Below, piece after piece: positions 1 through 11,600 of a stretch of 64,000 bases of DNA. The DNA is from Oscillospiraceae bacterium (GTDB lineage: Bacteria > Bacillota > Clostridia > Oscillospirales > SIG627): contig SVQO01000005.1 in NCBI GenBank assembly GCA_015065325.1, positions 42,638 through 106,637 on the forward strand, given 5' to 3'. The notes beneath the pieces were generated by a model. That model did not search any database, was not told the DNA's origin, and saw nothing but the letters and a program-made list of their open reading frames with translations. The first letter of the stretch is position 1, and each line of letters begins with the position of its first letter. A program made the position numbers and the translations under genes.

Positions 1-2
1 TT

Positions 3-107
3 ACTCGTATCGATTGGCTTGAGTATGGTATCGGTCTCGGACTTTCCGTTTTGGTTATTCCGATCGTTGAGATCGTTAAGTTTTTCCAAAGAAAAAGATC
101 GAAATAA
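3..107 (+). CDS. C-terminal end of a membrane protein truncated by the window edge (possibly a cation-transporting ATPase)
   Basis: Frame 3 reads TRIDWLEYGIGLGLSVLVIPIVEIVKFFQRKRSK* with a hydrophobic helix and basic tail; followed by a hairpin terminator. Confidence 0.35.
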   Translation, partial: TRIDWLEYGIGLGLSVLVIPIVEIVKFFQRKRSK

Positions 108-112
108 AGAAC

Positions 113-147
113 AAGCGGTTCCTTCTTTGAAGGAACCGCTTTTCTAT
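113..147 (+). terminator. Rho-independent terminator
   Basis: AAGCGGTTCCTTCTTTGAAGGAACCGCTTTT hairpin with T-run. Confidence 0.8.
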
Positions 148-307
148 CACGATATAAAAAATGTTGGTAATTCCGAAAATATTTGGAATACAAAATAAAC
201 CAGAATCACGGCACAGATTACGCCTATGGCAAAAGCAAAGAAAAAATCATGAAGCATTTGCATTGTTTTTATTCCTTTTTTCTCTATTTTTGCCTCGCAT
301 ATATCTT

Positions 308-811
308 TTATGTTAGGGAAAGATTTCCTTTGCTGAACCCATGCATAAAGCCGCCGGCTGCTGCAGATGAGATATCTCCGCCGATCACTTGATCCTTATA
401 GATCAGAAGATTTGCATATACGATTCCCTCGTATTCGTGATTGTTGACCAAGTAGGTGTATTTTTTTACGGTCTTTCCCTTGTATTTTTCCAGATCAAGA
501 CCTTCTTTGATTTGCAGATCGTTATATTTTTCGTAAATTGGATCGAATTTTACAGGGATCGTAACCTGTGTGACGTCTCTTGCTTCCGTTTCCACCTCCC
601 ATCCGAATTGCTTTAAAAAAGCAATTCTGTCTTTTGCTGTTTGAATATTCTTAAAATTCTTTTCTTCAATGTTTTTTCCTGCTTGCAGTGCAAAATCCTC
701 TTTAATCCCATTAAAAGGTACTAAAGCGATAACGAGGATGACCGATAAGACCGAAAGAACGATGGATGAATACAATTTCAAGGTTTGTGCTTTAACGGAA
801 TATACAAACAT
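308..811 (-). CDS. Small membrane-anchored protein, DUF4830-like
   Basis: 167 aa ORF with N-terminal TM segment, then a domain resembling DUF4830 from memory. Confidence 0.5.
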   Translation of the reverse strand: MFVYSVKAQTLKLYSSIVLSVLSVILVIALVPFNGIKEDFALQAGKNIEEKNFKNIQTAKDRIAFLKQFGWEVETEARDVTQVTIPVKFDPIYEKYNDLQIKEGLDLEKYKGKTVKKYTYLVNNHEYEGIVYANLLIYKDQVIGGDISSAAAGGFMHGFSKGNLSLT

Positions 812-869
812 ACCCTACCTCCTGATTATACACGTAGTTGATGTATATGACGGGGTAGGGTATTTTATG

Positions 870-2756
870 TTAATTTTCTTCCAGCGAGCTCCATTCCTCC
901 AAAAGAAGGTCACACTTTTTTTCTAGATTTGTTTTTTCTTCGTAAAGAGCTTGCAGAGCAACGTAATCGGTTGCACACTTTTCAGACTCTTCGTCGATGG
1001 CTCTGATGCGAGTTTCCGCTTCTTCCAGTTCGATTTCGATTTTTGCAAGGCGTGATTGCTTCTTTCGCTCCTCTTGCTTTTGTTTCTTTTTTTGTTCCCA
1101 ATTATTTTTTGAGTTGATATCATGGGGAAGAGCGGAAGGCACATCGCTCGTATTCTTTGTTTTGGATACGTATTCTGAAAAGTCAGCGAAAGAACCGTTG
1201 TATTCAAAAACGTTACCCGCTCCCTCAAACGAAAGCATACGCGTAGCAATTCTATTGATGAAGTATCTGTCGTGTGAAACGGCGATGACGGTTCCCTCAA
1301 AGCTTAAAATTGCTTCCTCCAGTGCTTCACGCGATTCAATATCCAGATGATTGGTAGGTTCGTCAAGGAGCAGGAGGTTGACCTTTCTCTGCATCAATTT
1401 AGCTAAAACAAGTCTCGCTCGCTCTCCGCCGGAGAGTACTCGTATCTCTTTGAAAACGTCGTCACCTTTAAATAAAAACGTAGCAAGTAAGCTTCGGATT
1501 TCGGTATGAGTCAGGTCACTTTCGCTCCAAAGCTCCTCTAAAACCGTAGAATTCTCGTTCAAGTGCTGATATTGATCGTAGTAGCCGAGACGCACGTTGT
1601 AACCGTACCGATAGATGCCGCAATCGGCAGAAGCGTTACCTGCCAGGATTTGGAGAAGCGTTGATTTTCCGCTTCCATTTGCTCCAATGATCAAAAATCT
1701 GTCCTTCTTTTTTATTTCGAATGAAAGATCTCGAAAAAGCACTGTTTGACCGTATGCCTTGCTTAAGTTCTTAACGGTAAGAACGTCTTCTCCGGATTCA
1801 AGCGCCGAGGAAAAGCGGAAGGAAAGAGACTCCGGCAATGCTTCTGCTTTATCAACCTTAATCATTCGGTCCAAAGCTTTTTGTCTGGATTCTGCCGCAA
1901 TAATATTTTTCTCGCGGTTCCATCTTTTTTGTTGGGCAATAAAAGCTTCAATTCTGGCAATTTCTTTTTGTTGATTTTTATAGTGCCTGTCCTGAATTTC
2001 TCTTTCTGCTTTCTTCTGCTCTCGATATTTTGAGTAGGGGACGGAATAAAGCTTTGCGTGCGTGTTCTCGATTTCCAAAGTTTTTTCCGTGATACGATCT
2101 AAAAAGAGTCGGTCATGCGAGATCAATAAAACGGTACTGCGAATTTTTTTTAGCTTTTCTTCCAGCCATTCCAGAGAGCGAATGTCAAGATGGTTGGTGG
2201 GTTCATCCAAAAGGAGAATGTCGGGTTCTTCCAAAATTAAAAGAGAGAGCTGAAGAATCGTCCTTTGACCACCGGAAAGTGCCGATACCTTCAGATTGAG
2301 TTTTTCTTCTTCAAAACCCATACTGATAAGAGTACCTTTTGCTCGGCTCTTATATTCGTATCCGCCTTGTTGTTCAAATCGTTGCTGTAATGCTGAATAG
2401 CGTTTGATTTTATCTTCACTGTAATCATATTTCAATTCTTCCGATAAAGCTTCAAGTCTCCTTTCTTCCTCAGAAAGAGTCTTGAATACACCAAGCGCCG
2501 CTTCATAAACCGTGGCTTCCGGATTTAACTGACTTTGCTGTTCCAAATGACCTACGGTTTTTCCCTTTGCAATAAAAATGTTTCCGGTGTAAGGCAACGA
2601 CCGATTATAAAGAAGTCGCATCAGAGTGCTTTTCCCGGCGCCGTTAACGCCGACGATGCTGACTTTTTCTCCTTGGTTAACGGAAAAACTGACGTTTTCC
2701 AGCAGAACCTTTTCTCCGAAGCTGACACCGAGCTTCTCTGTTCCGATAATAAACAT
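870..2756 (-). CDS. ABC-F family ATPase (two ABC domains)
   Basis: Two Walker A motifs (GVNGAGKST, GANGSGKST), two LSGGQ/LSGGE signatures, LLLDEPTNHLD twice, no TM segments. Confidence 0.93.
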   Translation of the reverse strand: MFIIGTEKLGVSFGEKVLLENVSFSVNQGEKVSIVGVNGAGKSTLMRLLYNRSLPYTGNIFIAKGKTVGHLEQQSQLNPEATVYEAALGVFKTLSEEERRLEALSEELKYDYSEDKIKRYSALQQRFEQQGGYEYKSRAKGTLISMGFEEEKLNLKVSALSGGQRTILQLSLLILEEPDILLLDEPTNHLDIRSLEWLEEKLKKIRSTVLLISHDRLFLDRITEKTLEIENTHAKLYSVPYSKYREQKKAEREIQDRHYKNQQKEIARIEAFIAQQKRWNREKNIIAAESRQKALDRMIKVDKAEALPESLSFRFSSALESGEDVLTVKNLSKAYGQTVLFRDLSFEIKKKDRFLIIGANGSGKSTLLQILAGNASADCGIYRYGYNVRLGYYDQYQHLNENSTVLEELWSESDLTHTEIRSLLATFLFKGDDVFKEIRVLSGGERARLVLAKLMQRKVNLLLLDEPTNHLDIESREALEEAILSFEGTVIAVSHDRYFINRIATRMLSFEGAGNVFEYNGSFADFSEYVSKTKNTSDVPSALPHDINSKNNWEQKKKQKQEERKKQSRLAKIEIELEEAETRIRAIDEESEKCATDYVALQALYEEKTNLEKKCDLLLEEWSSLEEN

Positions 2757-3451
2757 TATTTTATAATATCCTTTATGATTTCTCCTGCCATGATCATTCC
2801 GGCAACACCGGGAACGAAGCTGACGCTGCCGGGAACGTGTCTTCCGCCGTTACTTGAAACGATTGCGGAAATCGGTTCTTCTTCGGAATAAACGACCTTC
2901 AGGGATTTTATGTTTCTCTTTTTGCATTCAGCTCGAATGACCCGTGCAAGGGGGCAAACTTTCGTTTTTTTGATATCGGTAACACGGAATTGTGTTGGAT
3001 CCAACTTGTTTCCTGTGCCCATGCAGGAGATAATTGGTATGTTTCTTTTTTTAGCTTCCTCTATCAGCATCATTTTTGAAGATACGGTATCAATGGCATC
3101 AAGGATATAGTCAACGCCATCGAAAAGATCAACGGGAGTCTGGTCTTTGCCATAGAAGAAGGAGTAGGTTTTAATTCTGCACTCGCTGTTAATGTTCAGC
3201 AGCCGTTCTTTTGCGGCATCGGTTTTTCTGATTCCAAGGGTGTCTTTGGTTGCAAAAATCTGTCTGTTGCAATTTGAGATTTCAAAGCATTCACTGTCAA
3301 CTAGAGATAAAGTTCCTATTCCGCCGCGGCAAAGAGTTTCGACGGCGTGTCCGCCGACTCCGCCTAAACCGAATACGAGAACGTGGGCATTATTTAAACG
3401 TTTGACATTCCGTTCGCCGAGAAGTGCTTTTGTGCGAGTGAAAATATCCAT
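2756..3451 (-). CDS. tcdA: ThiF/E1-like protein, TcdA-type tRNA threonylcarbamoyladenosine dehydratase
   Basis: GLGGVGGHAVETLCRGGIGTLSLVD...N-R-Q-I and VDYILDAIDTVSSKMMLIE motifs. Confidence 0.85.
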   Translation of the reverse strand: MDIFTRTKALLGERNVKRLNNAHVLVFGLGGVGGHAVETLCRGGIGTLSLVDSECFEISNCNRQIFATKDTLGIRKTDAAKERLLNINSECRIKTYSFFYGKDQTPVDLFDGVDYILDAIDTVSSKMMLIEEAKKRNIPIISCMGTGNKLDPTQFRVTDIKKTKVCPLARVIRAECKKRNIKSLKVVYSEEEPISAIVSSNGGRHVPGSVSFVPGVAGMIMAGEIIKDIIK

Positions 3452-3569
3452 TCTTGTAACCTGCTTCTGTTTATTTCATATACTGACATTATAGCTTAAC
3501 AAATCCTTTGATTCAAGTGTTTCTGTGAAAATTGACGCCGGAATTGAAAGTATCCGATCAGCTGAGTGA

Positions 3570-3692
<123 letters not shown>

Positions 3693-3710
3693 TTGTAGAA
3701 AATATACAAA

Positions 3711-3741
3711 AAAAGCCTGTCGATTTTGGCAGGCTTTTTGA
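3711..3741 (+). terminator. Rho-independent terminator following the gdhA relic
   Basis: AAAAAGCCTGTCGATTTTGGCAGGCTTTTT hairpin. Confidence 0.75.
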
Positions 3742-3817
3742 AATGTTAACAAATTTATATTGATATTATTTTTTGGTTCATTTATAATCGAAGTATCAGG
3801 ATATTTGGAGGTGCGAT

Positions 3818-4705
3818 ATGAAAAAGAAAATCTTATCTTTATTTACATTTTTTGTCGCATTGGTATTGCTTGCCGTCTCACTTACTTCTTGCCAAGGGCA
3901 ATCCGGTGCACAAGAGAATGCCGAAGGCTCTAACAAGAACCTTGGCGAAAAAAAGTATAAGTATGAGGAAGCTACTGCGTTTTTAGACAAAGGCGATAAA
4001 GAAAATGCCATTCTCGCTTTGAGAAACTGTGACGAAAAGGAAGCCGCTGCTAAGCGCAAGGATTTGTATATTTCTCTTTACGGCGAGGAGTTTTATAACA
4101 AGGTTCGCAAGGCAAAGGTCGGCGACATCATTACCTTTGGTTCACTCGATCAGGATGATAACGAGAGCAACGGAAAAGAGCCCATTGAATGGATTGTTCT
4201 CGAAAAGGAAAAAGACGGACGTTTGGTTTTGATTACAAAATATGCGATCGAGCGTGTTTCGTATCATAAAAAAGCGGAAGACGTAACTTGGGAAACCTGT
4301 TATATCCGCAGTTGGTTGAACAAGGGCTTTTTGGATGACTGCTTTACCAAGGAAGAACAGTGGATCATTCCTACAAGCTATGTTGTTAACAACGATAATC
4401 CCTTGTACGGAACCGATGGTGGTAACGACACCTACGACAAGGTATTCCTCCTTTCTATCGAAGAAGCGCAGAAGTACTTTAAAAATGATTTAGCTCGCAA
4501 GACCTCGGCAACCGAGGTAGCAAAGCTTCACTACGCATATTGTGATCCCTTCGGTAATACTGCTTGGTGGCTTCGTTCCCCCAGCTTTAAGAGCAACAAA
4601 GCAGCGGTAGTTGCTGACCATGGAGAGGTTTATATCGGCGCTTACCATAAGGTTACGGATATGATTTTTGCGACCAGACCGGCTATGCGCATTGACCTTT
4701 CCTAA
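3818..4705 (+). CDS. Lipoprotein with DUF6273-like domain
   Basis: Signal peptide with lipobox LTSC; WWLRSPS...VADHGEVYIGAYHKVTD...RPAMRIDL typical of DUF6273. Confidence 0.75.
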   Translation: MKKKILSLFTFFVALVLLAVSLTSCQGQSGAQENAEGSNKNLGEKKYKYEEATAFLDKGDKENAILALRNCDEKEAAAKRKDLYISLYGEEFYNKVRKAKVGDIITFGSLDQDDNESNGKEPIEWIVLEKEKDGRLVLITKYAIERVSYHKKAEDVTWETCYIRSWLNKGFLDDCFTKEEQWIIPTSYVVNNDNPLYGTDGGNDTYDKVFLLSIEEAQKYFKNDLARKTSATEVAKLHYAYCDPFGNTAWWLRSPSFKSNKAAVVADHGEVYIGAYHKVTDMIFATRPAMRIDLS

Positions 4706-4734
4706 CAGAGAGTAAAAAATATAAGAGTAAAAAA

Positions 4735-4775
4735 TAAAGGATGCAAAATCAATTTGCATCCTTTATTTTTTATTT
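4735..4775. terminator. Bidirectional terminator between convergent genes
   Basis: AAAGGATGCAAAATCAATTTGCATCCTTT hairpin flanked by A and T tracts. Confidence 0.75.
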
Positions 4776-6335
4776 TTCGATTGTAATAATGTTGAGATGT
4801 TTCAAGGTAAAGCCTGGGTTGTCATCTCTGTCAACTCCGTAACGCATTCCCTTGGAAATATTCTTGATCTGCTTACTGAAAGTATCGGTGGTATCTTTAT
4901 CAAATGCTAAAGAGGGAAGACCTTTTTCGTTGCCTGCACCAACAATCGGGATCAAAAGGATTTCTCCTGGAACGACCTTCTTATCGTTATCAAGAGAGAA
5001 AGCTTGCTGGAAAATGAAGGAGGACCCTTCTCCGCCGTTTCTGCGGAACAGATCGCCGGCGCAGTAAACAACGCTGACACCTTTGTATTTTTCAATGGAT
5101 TCAATGACACTGGGGTGGGACCCGAAAACAAGATTTGCTCCGTTATCTATGGCAGCTCGAGTTGTTTTTGCTTGGCTCTGGGAGGGTTCCCAAGAAGTAT
5201 TATCGGTAGTAATCCAGTTGAAATGAACGATTACAAAGGTAGCGCCTGCTTTTTTAGCAGTTTCAATGTCTTGCTTTGGTGCATCTTCGAAAGCTTTACC
5301 TTTGACTTGCATTTCTTCGACGATGTCGTAGGAGATATAGGCGACTTTTCCAAGCTTTGTATCCTGAAAATGAATGGTTCCCTCATCTGAATAGGGGAGA
5401 TTTGCCGCTTTGAGGGCGTTGATTGTATCTTCTTTGCCGGTTTTTCCGAATGATAAAACGTTGCTGTTTGCAATGGAAACTACGTCGATTCCGCCATCTT
5501 TTAAAAGTTTTGCATAGGAAGGTGACCCTTTCAAGGAGCCTGCAGATACGGCGTTCCCGATGGAATCGGTCAAAGGAACGGCAAGGTTAGCAAAAGAGGA
5601 CGTATCGGTTGAGAGAATGGAGGATAAGGGGTACAAGGGATAGGGGCGCTCGCTGCTTTCGCTGTTTGATTTAAAGCTATCTTTGCTGTCTGTTTCAAGT
5701 AAAGTGTCTCCGGGAACCATATTTCCGCCGAAGGTTAAGAGAATACAACCGTTGCTTTCTTGATACTGCATTCTGTAAATTGCCAAAAGAGCGAGAGTCG
5801 TCTTCCCATTGACCTCGGTATCAAATTTTGGGTAATACATGGGATTCTCGGGATCGTTTTCGTCCGGTGAGGTTTTAATTGCTGCAGAATAAGTATTTTC
5901 TATTTCAGTTAAAAAGGTTTTTGCTTTTTGTGAGAAATCTTCGCCTGAGTCAAAGGGATCATCAACTAGACCTTGAAATTTATCGGATAGCATGCTAAAA
6001 TAAGAAGCGGCATCGTACTCTTTCAGCTCATCTTTTAAATACTCGGCGGATTTTGATAATCTGGTTGAAATATCCTGGATGCTTTTTTTATATTCGGGAT
6101 TGGAGCCGTAGGCAAGCTCGGTGATCAGATCCTCTGCGTCGTGCGCGGTCTTGATGACGTAAGCTCTGGAAACTTGAGCGTTGTCTGTAATGAGGTCTTG
6201 TTCTGGCGGCACGTAAGTTTCTTGCTCCTGTTTTACGGGGACTTTCGTAGGTTCAATGGGTGCCTTTTGGATCAACCAAAAGGTTGCACCGATGACAAGG
6301 ATGCAAAGAAGAGTGCCTATAATCGTAGATTTCAT
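4770..6335 (-). CDS. CapA-like metallophosphatase-type protein
   Basis: N-terminal TM segment; LTFGGNMVPGD, VIVHFNW, VFGSHPSVIESIEKYKGVSVVYCAGDLF motifs of the CapA family; start at 6335 chosen by RBS. Confidence 0.8.
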   Translation of the reverse strand: MKSTIIGTLLCILVIGATFWLIQKAPIEPTKVPVKQEQETYVPPEQDLITDNAQVSRAYVIKTAHDAEDLITELAYGSNPEYKKSIQDISTRLSKSAEYLKDELKEYDAASYFSMLSDKFQGLVDDPFDSGEDFSQKAKTFLTEIENTYSAAIKTSPDENDPENPMYYPKFDTEVNGKTTLALLAIYRMQYQESNGCILLTFGGNMVPGDTLLETDSKDSFKSNSESSERPYPLYPLSSILSTDTSSFANLAVPLTDSIGNAVSAGSLKGSPSYAKLLKDGGIDVVSIANSNVLSFGKTGKEDTINALKAANLPYSDEGTIHFQDTKLGKVAYISYDIVEEMQVKGKAFEDAPKQDIETAKKAGATFVIVHFNWITTDNTSWEPSQSQAKTTRAAIDNGANLVFGSHPSVIESIEKYKGVSVVYCAGDLFRRNGGEGSSFIFQQAFSLDNDKKVVPGEILLIPIVGAGNEKGLPSLAFDKDTTDTFSKQIKNISKGMRYGVDRDDNPGFTLKHLNIITIEK

Positions 6336-6468
6336 TTGTTTCTCCTTTACGACGATTAACTTTTTAAGGGAAAAATAAATTGTAGATTCAGTCAATTTGT
6401 TCTATTATACTATACATTTTGATATTTTTCAACTGTTTTTTAAAAAGAAGGAAAAGGAAAGTAAAAAA

Positions 6469-7215
6469 ATGTCTGAAAACAAGAAAAATCCACACCAGGG
6501 GCATCGCTTGAAATTAAAAAAACGGTTTTTAACGCAAGGATTGGAGGGATTTGAAGACCATAATATTCTTGAATTGATTCTGTTTTTTGCAATCCCCAGA
6601 CGCGATACCAATGAAATCGCACATGCTTTGATTGAAAGATTCGGAAGTTTTTCCCGTGTGTTCGAAGCTTCTGTTGAAGAACTGTGCAGCGTTGACGGCA
6701 TCGGCGAACATGCCGCACACTTGATTAAAACTTACCCTGCAGTTGCCAAAAGGTATTATCAAGATCGCTTCAAGGAAGAAAAAAGATTGCCTATGTATCA
6801 TCAAATGGGGCAGGATCTGGTTTTGCAGTTTGCAGGTGTGAACCACGAGCAGGTGCTGGTATTGTTTTACGATAATTCTCTGGGTTTTCGTGGACAGGTC
6901 CTTTTGCACGAAGGAGATATTAATTCCGTTACATTCTCACTTCGAAAGGTGTGCGATGCGGCGCTTCAGCACAATGCAGCATATATGATTATGGCGCATA
7001 ATCATCCGCGCGGACTTCCGATCGCTTCTTCCGAGGATCTGAATACCACGAGCCGTGTTCAGAATTTTTTATCTCAGATGAACGTGATACTCATTGACCA
7101 TTTTATCATTGGTGAGGGACGTTTTTCCAGCGTTCAAAAGGAGGTTTATTATAACGTTGCCGAATTGATCAAGGATCGAATTAAGATCACTGAGGAAAGA
7201 AGTGAAAAAATGTAG
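6469..7215 (+). CDS. radC: RadC family JAB/JAMM protein
   Basis: HxH-helix N-terminus (VDGIGEHAAHLIK) and JAMM motif MAHNHPRGLPIASSED. Confidence 0.9.
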   Translation: MSENKKNPHQGHRLKLKKRFLTQGLEGFEDHNILELILFFAIPRRDTNEIAHALIERFGSFSRVFEASVEELCSVDGIGEHAAHLIKTYPAVAKRYYQDRFKEEKRLPMYHQMGQDLVLQFAGVNHEQVLVLFYDNSLGFRGQVLLHEGDINSVTFSLRKVCDAALQHNAAYMIMAHNHPRGLPIASSEDLNTTSRVQNFLSQMNVILIDHFIIGEGRFSSVQKEVYYNVAELIKDRIKITEERSEKM

Positions 7216-7337
7216 GAATACACATTTTTTGATCGGTTTCGGTTATTTTGTCGTCTTTTGCAAAAAATAGCAGATATATGGTGCGAAAATAGAAAAAATT
7301 TGTGCTTTTTTGCACTGCTTTCCCTTTGGAAAAACTG

Positions 7338-7366
7338 TTGACAAAGATTGCTTTTGGTTGTATAAT
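7338..7366 (+). promoter_or_regulatory. Sigma-A promoter of pyr operon
   Basis: TTGACA (7338-7343), 17 bp spacer, TATAAT (7361-7366). Confidence 0.85.
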
Positions 7367-7444
7367 TCTAGAAATAGAAATTTTTTGTCAAAAAGTAAAC
7401 AGTTGAATTGTTTTGAGTGTTATTTATCGCGGAAGGAGATTGCT

Positions 7445-8650
7445 ATGGGGTGCCTTAAATCTAAAAAACAGATCGATTTTATTGGAGTAACCCCCTCCTC
7501 TGTTTCCGTTCCCACCGACCTTTCTTGTTCTACCGGCGGTACTGTTGCCGCCTTTCCCGGCTTTTGTGATGTGCATGTGCATTTTCGCGAGCCGGGTTTT
7601 TCTTATAAAGAGACGATGCATTCAGGCTCTCTTTCGGCTGCGGCGGGTGGATTTACATCTGTTTGTACGATGCCGAATCTGAAGCCTGTTCCCGATTCTG
7701 TCAGCAATCTAAAGATTCAACTTGATCTGATTCGCGAAGGTGCGTTGATTCAAGTTGTTCCTTACGGCGCGATCACGGTCGGAGAGAAAGGTGAAGAGCT
7801 TTCTGATCTCGAGGGAATGGCGCCTTTTGTGATTGCTTTTTCCGATGACGGGCGTGGCGTACAGTCTGATGAAATGATGGCAGAGGCAATGAAACGAGCT
7901 AAAGCACTCGGAAAGATGATCGTTGCCCACTGTGAAGTGAATTCTTTACTTCACGGCGGATATATTCATGATGGCGAGTATGCTCGTGCTCACGGTCATA
8001 AAGGAATTTGCAGTGCAAGCGAATACGAGCAGATCCGCCGAGATCTTGAGCTAATTTCGAAGATTGGTTGTTCTTATCACGTGTGCCACATTTCTACGAA
8101 AGAGAGCGTTGATCTGATCCGAAAGGCGAAAAAAGCCGGTCTTGACGTAACATGTGAAACCGGTCCTCACTATCTTGTGATGGATGATTCCTGCTTGCAG
8201 GAGCACGGAAGATTTAAAATGAATCCTCCTTTGCGTTCTCGCGAGGATCGGGAAGCTTTGGTCGAGGGGCTTGTCGATGGAACGATCGACATGATCGCCA
8301 CCGATCACGCTCCTCACTCTGCTGAGGAGAAATCTAAGGGACTTGCGGGCAGTGCTTTCGGCGTTGTCGGACTTGAAACCGCACTCCCGGTCGTTTATAC
8401 GCACTTAGTAAAAAAAGGGATCATTACTCTTGAAAAAATGGTTGATCTTTTCTCGTCCGCGCCTCGCGCACGTTTTGGTCTCCCCGTAGGTGAGGACGTT
8501 ACTTTTTGGGATCTCGATCAAAGTTTTTGTGTTGATCCCGAAGCTTTTATGTCCAAAGGAAGAGCGACTCCTTTTGAAGGAGAACGCCTTTTCGGTGTAT
8601 GTCTTGCGACCGTTCACAACGGACAAATCGTTTATAAGAAAGAATCTTAA
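7445..8650 (+). CDS. pyrC: Dihydroorotase
   Basis: PGFCDVHVHFREPG, CETGPHYL, DMIATDHAPHS motifs; internal ATG preceded by GGAAGGAG. Confidence 0.95.
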   Translation: MGCLKSKKQIDFIGVTPSSVSVPTDLSCSTGGTVAAFPGFCDVHVHFREPGFSYKETMHSGSLSAAAGGFTSVCTMPNLKPVPDSVSNLKIQLDLIREGALIQVVPYGAITVGEKGEELSDLEGMAPFVIAFSDDGRGVQSDEMMAEAMKRAKALGKMIVAHCEVNSLLHGGYIHDGEYARAHGHKGICSASEYEQIRRDLELISKIGCSYHVCHISTKESVDLIRKAKKAGLDVTCETGPHYLVMDDSCLQEHGRFKMNPPLRSREDREALVEGLVDGTIDMIATDHAPHSAEEKSKGLAGSAFGVVGLETALPVVYTHLVKKGIITLEKMVDLFSSAPRARFGLPVGEDVTFWDLDQSFCVDPEAFMSKGRATPFEGERLFGVCLATVHNGQIVYKKES

Positions 8651-8691
8651 TTTTAAAAAGTTTAAACAGGATGAAAATTCGGAGGTAGAAA

Positions 8692-11600
8692 ATGGCTAAA
8701 CGTACCGATTTAAAGAAAATTTTGATTATTGGTTCCGGCCCGATCATTATCGGTCAGGCAGCAGAGTTTGACTATGCAGGAACTCAGGCTTGTCTTGCTT
8801 TGAAGGAAGAGGGATACGAGGTTGTTCTTTGTAATTCCAATCCCGCGACTATTATGACCGATACGTCCATCGCTGACAAGGTTTATATGGAGCCTCTGAC
8901 CTTGGAGTATGTTGCCAAAATTCTCCGCTATGAGCGCCCTGATGCGATCGTTCCCGGTATCGGCGGACAGACCGGCTTGAACCTTGCGATGCAGCTGGAA
9001 AAGAAGGGCATCCTTCGCGAATGCGGCGTAGAGCTTCTCGGTACCAGCAGTCAGAGTATCGAGCGTGCGGAAGACAGAGAAATGTTCAAGGAGCTTTGTC
9101 AGTCCATTGGCGAACCTACCATTCCTTCTGAAATCACCTATAATTTGGATGAAGCAAAGGAAGCTGCTGAAAGAATCGGCTATCCCGTCGTTCTTCGTCC
9201 CGCATTTACCCTTGGCGGTACCGGAGGCGGCTTTGCTTATAACGAACAGGAATTGATTGAAATCGGAACCAACGCTTTCAAGCTTTCTCCCGTACATCAG
9301 GTTTTGATCGAAAAGAGCGTAAAGGGCTACAAGGAAATCGAGTTTGAGGTTATGCGCGATTCCAACGATCACGCCATTACCATTTGTGGTATGGAAAACG
9401 TAGATCCCGTTGGTGTTCATACCGGTGACTCCATTGTTGTTGCTCCGATCATGACCCTCAACGATCACGATCTGAAAATGCTTAACGACAGTGCAATCAA
9501 GATCATTCGTGAGTTGAAGATCGAGGGGGGCTGCAATGTTCAGTTTGCCTTGAATCCCGAGACCAGCGAGTACTATTTGATCGAGGTAAATCCTCGCGTT
9601 TCCCGTTCTTCAGCCCTGGCTTCCAAGGCAAGCGGCTATCCCATTGCCAGAGTTTCCGCTAAGATCGCGGTCGGTATGGCGCTTGAGGATATTGCGATCG
9701 CCAATACCAACGCGGCATTCGAGCCTCGACTCGACTACGTGATTGCAAAGCTTCCTAGATTCCCCTTCGATAAGTTTGCTACTGCGCCCAATACTTTGGG
9801 GACTCAGATGAAGGCAACCGGTGAAGTAATGGGAATCGGCTCCAATCTGGAGGAGTGCTTCCTGAAGTCGATACGATCTCTTGAAATTGGTGCAAATCAC
9901 GTTTATTTGCCTAAATTTGAGGCAATGAGTGATGACAAGTTGAAGGCTTATCTGGGTCAGTTCAAGGACGATACCATTTTCTGTGTCGCAGAGCTTCTCC
10001 GCCGTGGTGCAACAGTTGCTCAGCTTCACGAGTTGACCCAGATTACCTCTTATTTCCTTGAGGCGATCGTAAACATTATCGAAATGGAAAAGCGTCTGAA
10101 AGGTGCTGTAAAGGATGAAAAGGTTCTCTTGGACGCTAAGAAGATCGGTTTCAGTGATGCTTGTATCGCTCGTTTGTGGGGCTGCAAAGAAATCGAGGTA
10201 TATAATCTGAGAAAATCTCTCGGTATGTTCCCGATCTACCGTATGGTGGATACTTGCCATACCAATGCCTATATCCCTTATTTTTATTCCTCCTATACCG
10301 GCGAGAATACTTCCGTACTCACTGATAAGAAAAAGATTGTGGTTCTTGGTGCCGGACCCATCCGTATCGGACAGGGCGTAGAATTCGACTACTCCACCGT
10401 TCATGCCGTTACTACCATTAAGAAATGCGGTTACGAAGCAATCATCATCAACAATAACCCCGAAACCGTTTCTACCGACTATACCACTGCAGATAAACTC
10501 TATTTTGAGCCACTGACTGCAGAGGACGTAATGAATATCATTGAGTTTGAAAAGCCTGAGGGGGTTATTGCATCTCTCGGCGGTCAGACTGCCATCAACC
10601 TTGCTGAACCTTTGATGCAGCGTGGTGTTAAAATCATTGGTACCGATTGTGCGGCAATTGAAAGAGCTGAAAACCGTGATAGCTTTGAGAAGGTTTTAAA
10701 CAGCCTGGGAATTCCTCAGCCTAAGGGCAGAGCAGTTACCAAAATCGAAGACGGCCTTTCAGCTGCAGCTGAAATTGGTTATCCTGTTCTGGTTCGTCCC
10801 AGCTTCGTTCTCGGCGGCAGAGCAATGCAAATCGTTGCGAATGAAGATCAGCTCCGTCATTACCTGAAAACTGCAGTTGAAATCGACGAAGACAAACCTG
10901 TGCTTGTTGATAAATATATTCAGGGGAAAGAGGTAGAGGTCGATGCAATCTGTGACGGTCGCAACGTATTCGTGCCCGGTGTCATGGAACTCGTTGAACG
11001 CACCGGCGTTCACTCCGGCGACTCCATCAGCGTATATCCCACCTTTAGTATTTCGGACCGTGTTAAGGGAATCATTCTTCAATATGCCAAGAAGCTTGGT
11101 CTCGGAATCGGAATCGTAGGCCTTTATAACATTCAGTTTATCGTTGATCAAAACGAGGATGTTTTCGTAATTGAGGTAAACCCCCGTTCGTCCCGTACCG
11201 TTCCGTTCCTTTCCAAGGCGACCGGTTACAGTCTTGCAGATATTGCAACGGAAGCAATTCTCGGAAAGAGCTTGAAGGAACAGGGAATCTTTGATATTTA
11301 CCCCGATGAGAAGGATCGTTGGTACGTAAAGGTCCCCGTCTTCTCCTTTAGTAAGATCCGCGGTCTTGACGCATATCTTTCTCCCGAAATGAAATCCACC
11401 GGCGAAGCGATCGGTTACGATGATAAGCTGAACCGTGCTCTTTATAAAGCACTTCAGGCTGCCGGTACCAGATTACAGAACTACGGAACGGTTTTTGCTA
11501 CCATTGCTGACAAGGACAAGGAAGAAGCACTTCCTTTGATCCGCCGTTTCTACAATCTCGGATTTAATATCGAAGCAACGGAAGGTACCGCAAAATTCTT

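Noticed and set aside
3818-4705. DUF6273 lipoprotein as a diversity-generating retroelement target
   Set aside because: No reverse transcriptase or template repeat nearby; treated as an ordinary lipoprotein.
7367-7444. PyrR attenuator in the pyr leader
   Set aside because: Leader is about 75 nt with no PyrR binding loop or terminator hairpin.
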